A stretch of 37,855 nt of DNA, from the NCBI GenBank assembly GCA_937916345.1, contig CALFUE010000137.1:1-37855 (forward strand), written 5' to 3'. Position numbers and translations under genes: made by a program. Positions 24,758 through 31,680 of the stretch are shown in pieces (position 1 is the first letter of the stretch; every line of letters starts with the position of its first letter). The notes below the pieces were generated by a model that saw nothing but the letters and a program-made list of their open reading frames with translations, made no database searches and was not told the origin of the DNA. The stretch is from an uncultured bacterium. GTDB taxonomy: Bacteria; Bacillota; Clostridia; Lachnospirales; Lachnospiraceae.

Positions 24758-26557
24758 TTATAACTGTGAAGAACCGTCGCCCTTTTTCTTATTATAAACC
24801 ACTACACCTACGATGATGCCGGCTACAACGATGATAGCGATGATCACTACCGGAACTACCGGGAATCCGCCGCTTTGATTTGCATTAGTGTCAGCCGCGG
24901 GAGTTGTCTCCTCAGCTGCAACATCTGCCTCGGGAGTAACCTCCTCTGTAACTTCCTCTGCTTCGGGCTCCTCTACTGTCTCCTCTGCAGCTGCTTCATC
25001 GGGATTGTCATAGTTGAAACCTGAAAGTGTAAAGGTAACACTCATCTTTGTGGGCGGTACGGTGTAAAAGCCGATGGTCGCGATGTCCGGATTCCAAATA
25101 TTCTGGATAGCGATAGTCAGGTACTCGTCATCATCCTCAGGGCTGATCAGAGGACTGATAGAGGGCTGCATTCCGTCGATATCGAGCATTACATCAGATA
25201 CGGTGATGGCGTCTGTCCTCGGGATATCTGTTGACACAAAGATCAGGTTCATGTAATCCTGTGAATCAAACTCGCCTGCCGGGAATGAAAGTCCGTCTAC
25301 TGAAACAGTGTAGGTACCGTTACCCTTGATCTCGGCATCGGCAAAGGTGCCGGAAAGAACTACGGCGTCACTTCCCTCCCAGCCAGTAACCTGGTTGAAA
25401 TAATCTGTCCCGAGACCGTAGGTCGTATCGTTCCATGCGTTTCTGAACGAGAATACAGGTGTCTGGAAACCGATATATGCATTGTAGGTGCCGTCCAGAT
25501 CCACTGCCGCTGCAGCGGGAGCTGCGTTATCCTCAGCCGCGGTGCCTACCTTGATGCTGTTTGCGGTGATCTCGAACTCGAGAGTCTTGAAACCGCTGGG
25601 CTCTGCCATGTACTGAGTTCCCCACTCGTTGAAGCCGCCTCCTATGCGGACTGCCTGAGTGTCTGTGAAATCGCCTGTACCCTCGTACCACCAGTTGTCA
25701 CCGGCTGAGAGGTCAACAGCAACTTCATTTCCGTCAACGAATGCCTTTACGGAAAAATCTGCTTCTACCACATTTTCAGCTACGATGAATGGCGCGAAAT
25801 ACCATGCGTTTACAACCGGATCATCAAACTCGAGCTTTACACTGGCTGTCTCGCCTACCTTGATGGTTGCGTCTGTGGCTGTGATGCCCTCGGAAGCCTC
25901 GCCTCCTGCATAAGAATATGCCCAGTCATTCTCCTCGACCTTATCGCCGCCGAATGCCAGATACATATTGTACTCCTCTGTAGACTCTACTGCCTCGCCT
26001 GCGGGCTCAGCCTCGCCTACCTTGATGCTGTTTGCGGTAACCTCAAACTCGAGCTTTGTGAAGCCGCTGGGCTCTGACATATACTGGGTTCCCCACTCGT
26101 TGAAGCCGCCTGCTACACGGATTGCCTGAGTGTCTGTGAAATCGCCTGTGCCCTCGTACCACCAGTTGTCACCTGCTGCCAGATCAACGGAAACCTCATT
26201 TCCGTCAACGAATGCCTTTACCGAGAAGTCTGCCTCTATCACGCTCTCTGCGATGATAGTGGGCGCGAAATACCATGCATTCACTACCGGGTTCGCAAAC
26301 TCAAGACCTATGCGTGCGGTATCGCCTACCTTTATCTCTGCGTCTGTCACGGTGACACCCTCGGTGGCATCGCCTCCTGCATAAGAATACGCCCAGTCGC
26401 CCTCCTCTGCTGCATCTCCGCCGAACGCCAGAAAGATTCGATAGGTCTCTGTGCTCTCCTCAGCGGCAAGCACGGGAACACTCAACGCCGGCGCTGCTGC
26501 CGCGAAAGTCAGCAATCCCGCGGTGGCTGCCGCTATGAATTTCTTGAAACTCTTCAT
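24758..26557 (-). CDS. Membrane-anchored surface protein with two tandem 157-residue repeats, possible glycan-binding protein
   Basis: 599 aa from the ATG at 26555-26557, chosen because AGGAGG lies nine bases upstream; the longer frame to 26599 has no such site. Residues 1-31 are a signal peptide. Residues 34-182 and 191-339 are near-copies (period 157), each with DWAYSYAGG, NAWYFAP, AFVDGNEV, GDNWWYEGTGDFTDTQ and GGFNEWGTQYM. A third, different domain follows (about 353-520). Then come an Ala/Glu/Thr-rich stalk, a membrane helix at about 568-587 and the tail YNKKKGDGSSQL. The layout is that of a surface protein held by a C-terminal helix. The conserved tryptophans and tyrosines and the locus suggest carbohydrate binding. 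I do not recognise the repeat as a named family. It lies between the sensor kinase and importer genes. Confidence 0.85.
   Translation of the reverse strand: MKSFKKFIAAATAGLLTFAAAAPALSVPVLAAEESTETYRIFLAFGGDAAEEGDWAYSYAGGDATEGVTVTDAEIKVGDTARIGLEFANPVVNAWYFAPTIIAESVIEADFSVKAFVDGNEVSVDLAAGDNWWYEGTGDFTDTQAIRVAGGFNEWGTQYMSEPSGFTKLEFEVTANSIKVGEAEPAGEAVESTEEYNMYLAFGGDKVEENDWAYSYAGGEASEGITATDATIKVGETASVKLEFDDPVVNAWYFAPFIVAENVVEADFSVKAFVDGNEVAVDLSAGDNWWYEGTGDFTDTQAVRIGGGFNEWGTQYMAEPSGFKTLEFEITANSIKVGTAAEDNAAPAAAAVDLDGTYNAYIGFQTPVFSFRNAWNDTTYGLGTDYFNQVTGWEGSDAVVLSGTFADAEIKGNGTYTVSVDGLSFPAGEFDSQDYMNLIFVSTDIPRTDAITVSDVMLDIDGMQPSISPLISPEDDDEYLTIAIQNIWNPDIATIGFYTVPPTKMSVTFTLSGFNYDNPDEAAAEETVEEPEAEEVTEEVTPEADVAAEETTPAADTNANQSGGFPVVPVVIIAIIVVAGIIVGVVVYNKKKGDGSSQL
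25541..25987 (-). repeat. Tandem repeat copy 2 of the surface protein
   Basis: Encodes residues 191-339. It matches copy 1 (26012-26458) closely in protein and in long DNA stretches, for example the part coding for GDNWWYEGTGDFTDTQ. Confidence 0.85.
26012..26458 (-). repeat. Tandem repeat copy 1 of the surface protein
   Basis: Encodes residues 34-182. Near-identity with copy 2 suggests a recent duplication or continuing gene conversion. Confidence 0.85.
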
Positions 26558-26619
26558 ATCAACTCTCCTCCTTTTTGAGATGAATAAACTGACAGGCAAT
26601 TTTTTGCCTACTCCACGGT

Positions 26620-26648
26620 ATTATAATTTATCTGAAATAAAATTTCTA
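26620..26648 (-). promoter_or_regulatory. Candidate promoter of the surface protein gene
   Basis: On the minus strand TATAAT (26620-26625) is a perfect -10 box, with TAGAAA (26643-26648) 17 bases upstream as a four-of-six -35 box, in an AT-rich gap. The expected leader carries a small hairpin AGGCAA/TTGCCT at 26594-26609 and then the ribosome site. Confidence 0.55.
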
Positions 26649-26691
26649 CATTGTAAATTTAAAATTTTAGCAGTAAAAATTAGCACAAAAA

Positions 26692-28470
26692 TCACAGCGT
26701 GATTACCGGCATGCGAAGCAGCACCACAGTACCCTCATCCTTCACGCTCTCCACGTCCACACCGTAGGGTGGACCGTAAAGCAGGCGTATACGGCTCGCC
26801 ACGTTCCTGACGCCGATGTGGTCAATTGATGAATCCATATCATTAAGGCTCCTCTTTACCTGCTCTATTGTCTTTTCATCCATTCCCAGACCGTTATCGG
26901 CGATGGTTATCTTTAATATCCCGCCTGTGCCTTCGTCCGTGATCTCCGCGGTAACCGAGATATTTCCGCCGCTCTCCTTGCCCTCCAGGCCGTGCACATA
27001 GGCGTTTTCCACAAAAGGCTGTATGGTCAGGGGTATCATCATATAATTTTTCAGCACTTCATCGTCAGCGTTTATGCTGTAGCTGATGCGGTCACCAAAC
27101 CTGTAATCCTGTATCTGCATATAGTAGCGCACCATGGTGAGCTCATCGGTAACAGGCATGAGTTCACCCTTCACCTTCAGATTATGGCGCATGACCTTTG
27201 AGAGCATCTTTGCCAGCTCAGCCACATCCTTGTCACCATTTATCAGTGCACGCATACGCATGGTTTCCAGCGTATTGTAGAGAAAATGGGGATTTATCTG
27301 GCTTGAGAGCATGCGAAACTCCACCTCTCGGTTTTTGGCATTGAGCATCTCGCGACCCAGCCGCTGCTCCATCACCTCCTGCGCCAGCTTCTGCTGCTCG
27401 CTGATTATGGTGTGGAGATCTCTTGCCATCAACCCGATCTCGTCGGAGCCCGCCATCTCCGGCGGCAGCTCGGAGATATTTCCCACAGCGTCATCATGAA
27501 GCATCCTCCTGAAGTGCGCTACTCTTCCGGAGTAGGATCTGGAGAAAACTATGATCAGCGCAGCGCTCAGGATGAAACCTATTATGAAGGGAACGAATAT
27601 CCACAGGGTCTGGGCGTCAGGAAAGGCCTCCCTTTCAGTCCTGACCACAGAAACCACGGCAAATAAATCCGCCTCACTCCCACGTCCGACGCCCGAGTAA
27701 GTCATATACGCATCGAAGCCCATATATTTTGCCCTAAATGTCTTTGAGTACTCATCCCTGTATACCACATCCCTCCCGGTATCCATCAGGGCGTAGAGTA
27801 TATCGTCTATTTCCATTTGTCTGGTATTATTGGAGATCACATTTATATTGTTGTAGACGAGGAATGTATCCTTGTCGCGGCTTTCAATCATCTGCTGAAT
27901 CTCCTTCATCTCCATGACCGCATACACGACTCCGAGTCTTGAATTCTCTACTCCCGTGATAAGCCTTGAGACACAGAGCTTTGAGGTGAGGCTCTCGTCG
28001 TCAAACTCATAGAACCAGTAGACCTCTCCCCCGCGGTTTACAGCCTGTATGTACCATTGTTCATTCTTTACGCCAGCGTCGGCATACTTGAAGGAGGCGG
28101 TCTCCGGCAGATCGGAGTCATAGTGGTAGCAGACCACCCTCTCCAGATAATCGTTATAGATATTGTGATATCTGGAAACTATTGAAGTATCGGTGAAATC
28201 TTCGCTTCCGAAGCCCGAGAGCACCAGATCCGTCACCATATAATGGGTGATATTCTCCAGTATCAGCATGTGATTTTCTATGTCCTCGCTGATAACGGAA
28301 ACCTCCCCCGACTCCTGAAGGAGTCTGGCCTCACGCAGGGCATTATCGGTATTTATCATGATCAGGATATATGAGATCACCATAGGCAGTCCCGCGCCCA
28401 GAGCGAAGATAAGCAGCATTCTGGACACGAGGGAGATATCTCTGGAAAAGAATTGCAGAAATTTTTTCAT
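26692..28470 (-). CDS. YesM-type sensor histidine kinase
   Basis: 592 aa membrane kinase of the His_kinase/LytS-YesM class. Helix 1 lies at about 17-39, an extracytoplasmic sensor region at 40-288 (probably a double Cache-like fold), and helix 2 at 289-310. A HAMP-like linker follows to about 370. The phospho-acceptor is His395 in SSQINPHFLYNTLE. The ATP-binding region shows PFVENAYVHGLE and IADNGLGMDE. It should phosphorylate the YesN-type regulator at 17901-19451. It follows the fucosidase gene by 12 bases with only a weak ribosome site (GGAG about 15 bases upstream), so it is likely translated at a low level by coupling. Sensor and regulator lie in different operons of the same locus, about 7 kb apart. 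Confidence 0.93.
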   Translation of the reverse strand: MKKFLQFFSRDISLVSRMLLIFALGAGLPMVISYILIMINTDNALREARLLQESGEVSVISEDIENHMLILENITHYMVTDLVLSGFGSEDFTDTSIVSRYHNIYNDYLERVVCYHYDSDLPETASFKYADAGVKNEQWYIQAVNRGGEVYWFYEFDDESLTSKLCVSRLITGVENSRLGVVYAVMEMKEIQQMIESRDKDTFLVYNNINVISNNTRQMEIDDILYALMDTGRDVVYRDEYSKTFRAKYMGFDAYMTYSGVGRGSEADLFAVVSVVRTEREAFPDAQTLWIFVPFIIGFILSAALIIVFSRSYSGRVAHFRRMLHDDAVGNISELPPEMAGSDEIGLMARDLHTIISEQQKLAQEVMEQRLGREMLNAKNREVEFRMLSSQINPHFLYNTLETMRMRALINGDKDVAELAKMLSKVMRHNLKVKGELMPVTDELTMVRYYMQIQDYRFGDRISYSINADDEVLKNYMMIPLTIQPFVENAYVHGLEGKESGGNISVTAEITDEGTGGILKITIADNGLGMDEKTIEQVKRSLNDMDSSIDHIGVRNVASRIRLLYGPPYGVDVESVKDEGTVVLLRMPVITL

Positions 28471-28482
28471 TTATTCAATATG

Positions 28483-29967
28483 TCACTCCACGATAACTTT
28501 TATAGTGACAGGATATTTCGAGGTAAAGCCCGGTACCTCCACATGAAGGCCCTTCGTATCCGTGCAGAAGCTCACATCTCCGTCATGCCCCAGCACCTTC
28601 ACATCCTTTATTATCCCGTGAAACTCAGGGATATTCTGGTCTTCGCTTTCGCCCAGGGATCTGATGGTATAATTTCCGTCCTCACTGGCCTTTATTGCGA
28701 TGGCATAGATTGCGTCTCCTGTGGTGGTAAACCTGTAATCTGAAGAAGTGTACTTTGAAAGATCCTGAGTCTTGAACTGCCCTTCCTCATATTCCGTGGG
28801 ACCTTCAAAGGATTTACGCCACACACGCGTGCCGTTGATCGCCTCTCCGTTGATCTTCATCCAGGCAGCCAGCTCAGTCAGTATATGTCTGTCACCCTCA
28901 GGCAGCGTCCCATCGGCCTTCGGACCTACGTTGAGCAGTAGATTGCCGTTCTTGCTCACCACATCTATCAGTGTGAATATGATATCCAGAGGATCCTTGT
29001 AATCCAGAGTCTTGGTATAGCACCAGGAATTGTGCGCCACCGCGGTATCAGTCTGCCAGGGATAGGGCTTTGCGGCTGCGAAGCCTCCCCTCTCAACCTC
29101 TACGATTCCGCTGCCAAAAGCGCAGGCATCGTGCTTATAGCATATCATCACATCCCTGCCCCACTTCTTTCCCATGTTGTAATAGAAAGCCATGATCTTT
29201 TTCAAATAGGGCTTGAAGGCCTCATGCTGTATCCACCAGTCGAAGTAGAGCAGCGCCGGCTCATACTTTACAATTATCTCCGCGGTTCTGGCGATCCAAT
29301 CGTTTAAGAATTCCTCCGAGGGATAGGGCTGTGAAAAGAGATCCTCGGGGTCGGGCTCAGGCATTGCAGGCCAATAGAAATCCCCCTTTTTCAAGGGTTC
29401 CTTTATATCGCTTTCAAACTCCTTCCCGTGCCCCATGAAAAACCAATGCTCAGCCCTGTGGGTGGAGGTACAGAAGATCAGGTCGTGGTCCTTCGCCTTC
29501 TTTGACATGATGCCCGCCACATCCCGCTTTGGTCCCATCTTTGCGGCATTCCATTCCGACAAATCGCTGTCGTACATTTGGAAACCATCGTGATGCTCCG
29601 CCACCGGGAATATATATCCTGCTCCCGCGTCGTGAAACAAATCGAACCAGTCGTCCGGATCCCAGTTTTCCGCGGTGAGCATGGGAATGAAGTCCTTATA
29701 GCCAAAATCCTTCTGAGATCCGAATGTGTCTATATGGTATTGAAAGGCGTCCATATCCTGCTTGTACATATTGCGCGAGTACCACTCATTGAAGGCGGCA
29801 GGTACGGAATACGGCCCCCAGTGCATAAATATGCCGAGTCTCCTCTCACTAAACCACTCAGGAACCTTCGCTTTGGCTAGTGAACTCCAGGTAGGCTCGT
29901 ATGGACCTTCGGCAATAACTTCGTTTATTAAATCAATATAATATTTTTCGTCTTTCCTGGTACTCAT
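28483..29967 (-). CDS. Alpha-L-fucosidase, glycoside hydrolase family 29
   Basis: 494 aa, no signal peptide, so intracellular. It removes terminal alpha-L-fucose by a retaining mechanism. Family signatures are RRLGIFMHWGPYSVPAAFNE, the histidine pair in AEHHDGFQMY and the nucleophile Asp243 in LLYFDWWIQH. NGNLLLNVGPKADGTLPE closes the barrel, and a beta-sandwich domain fills the last 130 residues. AAAGGG lies eight bases upstream of the ATG. It starts a two-gene operon with the YesM-type kinase. GH29 enzymes act on host mucin and milk glycans or on plant xyloglucan; the alpha-xylosidase in the same locus favours xyloglucan, which is inference. The acid/base residue was not assigned. Confidence 0.93.
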   Translation of the reverse strand: MSTRKDEKYYIDLINEVIAEGPYEPTWSSLAKAKVPEWFSERRLGIFMHWGPYSVPAAFNEWYSRNMYKQDMDAFQYHIDTFGSQKDFGYKDFIPMLTAENWDPDDWFDLFHDAGAGYIFPVAEHHDGFQMYDSDLSEWNAAKMGPKRDVAGIMSKKAKDHDLIFCTSTHRAEHWFFMGHGKEFESDIKEPLKKGDFYWPAMPEPDPEDLFSQPYPSEEFLNDWIARTAEIIVKYEPALLYFDWWIQHEAFKPYLKKIMAFYYNMGKKWGRDVMICYKHDACAFGSGIVEVERGGFAAAKPYPWQTDTAVAHNSWCYTKTLDYKDPLDIIFTLIDVVSKNGNLLLNVGPKADGTLPEGDRHILTELAAWMKINGEAINGTRVWRKSFEGPTEYEEGQFKTQDLSKYTSSDYRFTTTGDAIYAIAIKASEDGNYTIRSLGESEDQNIPEFHGIIKDVKVLGHDGDVSFCTDTKGLHVEVPGFTSKYPVTIKVIVE

Positions 29968-29995
29968 AGATACATCCCTTTCTTTTTAATTTAAT

Positions 29996-30020
29996 TCAAG
30001 TCCGCTCCCGGCGGACTTGA
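29996..30020. promoter_or_regulatory. Perfect ten-base hairpin upstream of the fucosidase gene
   Basis: TCAAGTCCGC (29996-30005) and GCGGACTTGA (30011-30020) flank a five-base loop. No T-run follows on either strand, so it is not a standard terminator. It ends 29 bases before the fucosidase start codon, close to where a leader structure or operator would act. Confidence 0.5.
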
Positions 30021-30060
30021 CGCCAGATTTGCGGTTGCTTTGTGACCTTCCTCTGCAAAT

Positions 30061-30087
30061 CCTCAGCGCTCTCCGCCGGAGGCTTTA
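30061..30087. repeat. 27-nt shared element, copy upstream of the fucosidase operon
   Basis: Matches 20192-20218 at 26 of 27 positions. It begins 94 bases before the fucosidase start codon and lies downstream of the preceding gene's terminator, the same arrangement as the other copy. Confidence 0.6.
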
Positions 30088-30116
30088 TCACGGACGGGGT
30101 ATTCTACGTTCGTAAC

Positions 30117-30149
30117 AAAATCCCCGGAGTATTCTGCTCCGGGGATTTT
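30117..30149 (-). terminator. Rho-independent terminator of the FliD-like gene
   Basis: AAAATCCCCGGAG and CTCCGGGGATTTT form a perfect 13-base stem around a seven-base loop directly after the stop codon. On the minus strand it ends in a run of T residues. Confidence 0.92.
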
Positions 30150-30150
30150 C

Positions 30151-31470
30151 TCAACATACTCTGTCCACTATCATTCCCGCGTATATCGACGACACATACG
30201 GTGCGCTGAATGTACGACCGGGGTTCTTGTATTCTACAACCACCTTGTCAACATAAGACATGGGGTCGATGGACGCCTTTGTGGCCTGTCGGCCTAAAGC
30301 ATCCCTGAAGGAATTCAGTGTAGAGAATGCCTTTGTGGCGTCTCCCCCCTCGTCCTTTATGGAGTTAATGAAGGCATCTCTATCCATGGAAATGGAGGAA
30401 TCTTCGTTTACGATGAGTCCTATCTCCGCGAACCTGTCCTTAAAGGTTTTTGCGATACCTGAAACCTCAGAGAGCAGTTTTGCGGATGACTCCTGTCTGC
30501 CGGCAAACCGGTTTGCAGTGTTTATGATGCCGTTGTAGCCGGACAGCAAACCCTGGACATTGTCAGCAACCGCATCCACCGAGGTCTTGAATCCAATGGT
30601 TGCCGCGTCACCCGGGGACGATACTCCGTTCAGGGTAACGGAAAATTTGTTATTTACGGTAAAGTTGTTGGCGTAGGAGCTATGCTCCTGACCATTCAGC
30701 ACGAACAGTGAGTTTTCCGCTGCCGAGGTGATCTTATCGATTCCGAGAGTCCTCATGGCATCCGTCGAGCCGCGGTCGCTTCCTGCCTCTATATTGAAGA
30801 GGAACTCTTCTCCATCTCCAAGACCTGTCTGCTTTGTCTCTATGTGAAGAGCCTTACGAAGATTTGAGTCATCGCTGACTAATTCCGCGTTCAAACCTAT
30901 GCGGGCGTTATTTATGAGTTTTTTTATCTTATTCAGGACATCCTCGTCGGTGTCATCGTCATTGACATTATATTTGAATTCGTAGGAGCCGTGATTGGTG
31001 GTCAGGTCGAATCTGTAGCTTCCCTGATCGAAATCGCGAGCATCCCTTCGGAGAAAATTACCCTGATTCACCTGGGTGGTGGCCAGCTGCTTTACCTCAA
31101 TGGAGAAGCCTCCCGCGCCTACATCGCCATCGTCACCGGTGTACTCCGCCTCAACTACATCCGGGCGGTTCGACATTGCTATCTTTTTGTTGTAAACAGA
31201 TTCCATGCCCTCGCCGTTCTCAGAAAGAGAGGCGACGATATTTTTCATTTCCTCTGCCTGTTCCTTAACATTTATAGCAAAGGAAGCGGTATCCTCCGAT
31301 TCCCTGATCTTGTAAAGAGGGGATTCCTTGTTGGTCTTTACTATTTTATTGTAAGTGTCTTTGATTTCGCTCTTTTTTTGAGCATCGAAGCGATTGTTCT
31401 TGCCAAAAAAAGCTGTACCGTAGGTATCAGCAATCTGATTGTAGACAACAGTCATGGTATTGCTTGCCAT
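30151..31470 (-). CDS. FliD-like flagellar cap-related protein
   Basis: 439 aa from the ATG at 31468-31470, eight bases after AGGAGG; the longer frame to 31569 has no support. Features that recall the flagellar filament cap FliD are a SIEVKQLATTQVNQGNF segment (about 120-136), a LFVLNGQEHS segment in the middle, and a helical C-terminal half. Unlike classical FliD it starts with MASNTMTVVYNQIADTYGTA and has about 110 mostly helical residues before the FliD-like core. It ends in PYVSSIYAGMIVDRVC with a terminal cysteine. No other flagellar structural gene is nearby; a chemotaxis receptor lies just upstream. It could be a specialised cap, a flagellum-associated adhesin or a protein of the FliD superfamily with another job. 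Assignment by eye is moderate. Confidence 0.65.
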   Translation of the reverse strand: MASNTMTVVYNQIADTYGTAFFGKNNRFDAQKKSEIKDTYNKIVKTNKESPLYKIRESEDTASFAINVKEQAEEMKNIVASLSENGEGMESVYNKKIAMSNRPDVVEAEYTGDDGDVGAGGFSIEVKQLATTQVNQGNFLRRDARDFDQGSYRFDLTTNHGSYEFKYNVNDDDTDEDVLNKIKKLINNARIGLNAELVSDDSNLRKALHIETKQTGLGDGEEFLFNIEAGSDRGSTDAMRTLGIDKITSAAENSLFVLNGQEHSSYANNFTVNNKFSVTLNGVSSPGDAATIGFKTSVDAVADNVQGLLSGYNGIINTANRFAGRQESSAKLLSEVSGIAKTFKDRFAEIGLIVNEDSSISMDRDAFINSIKDEGGDATKAFSTLNSFRDALGRQATKASIDPMSYVDKVVVEYKNPGRTFSAPYVSSIYAGMIVDRVC

Positions 31471-31510
31471 AAGACTCCCCTCCTTTCTTCCATGATTTGG
31501 GGATAACCCT

Positions 31511-31528
31511 GCATAAATCCTTTTATGC
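31511..31528. other. Leader hairpin of the FliD-like gene
   Basis: GCATAAA (31511-31517) and TTTATGC (31522-31528) flank TCCT, which is AGGA on the transcribed strand. It lies in the expected 5' untranslated region about 40 bases before the start codon. Confidence 0.35.
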
Positions 31529-31569
31529 CGGCCATCATATCCGTTTATTTTTAGATACAATGATAGCAC

Positions 31570-31586
31570 TCTAACTTATAGTTAGA
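31570..31586. promoter_or_regulatory. Operator-like inverted repeat at the expected transcription start of the FliD-like gene
   Basis: TCTAACT and AGTTAGA form a perfect seven-base inverted repeat around TAT. It begins about seven bases downstream of the candidate -10 box, covering the expected +1 to +17, a classic repressor position. Confidence 0.45.
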
Positions 31587-31593
31587 TAACAGC

Positions 31594-31622
31594 AGATTAC
31601 CATATGTTCGAGAGGATGTCAA
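31594..31622 (-). promoter_or_regulatory. Candidate promoter of the FliD-like gene
   Basis: TTGACA (31617-31622) matches the -35 consensus perfectly, with a 17-base spacer to TAATCT (31594-31599), which is preceded by TGG as in extended -10 promoters. This is a housekeeping-type promoter; no sigma-28 flagellar promoter was found. Confidence 0.65.
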
Positions 31623-31650
31623 TATGTTTTTTTTGAAATATATATTTAAA

Positions 31651-31677
31651 GTGAACGACAAAAAATTTGTCGTTCAT
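31651..31677 (-). terminator. Palindromic hairpin after the chemotaxis receptor gene, probable terminator
   Basis: TGAACGACAAA (31652-31662) and TTTGTCGTTCA (31666-31676) form a perfect 11-base stem immediately after the stop codon. Most of the T residues lie in the loop and stem. A close relative lies after the sortase gene at 846-872. Confidence 0.55.
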
Positions 31678-31680
31678 CTA

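Noticed and set aside
25541..26458. Tandem repeat considered as an assembly duplication
   Set aside because: The copies differ at many residues (for example AAEEGDWAY against KVEENDWAY), so they are genuine diverged duplicates rather than a duplicated read block.
26558..26599. 14-codon upstream extension of the surface protein
   Set aside because: The extension MPVSLFISKRRRVD spans the ribosome site of the downstream ATG and would spoil a perfect signal peptide.
31471..31569. 33-codon upstream extension of the FliD-like protein
   Set aside because: It covers the leader hairpin and the AGGAGG site and begins just downstream of the candidate -10 box; the ATG at 31468-31470 is far better placed.
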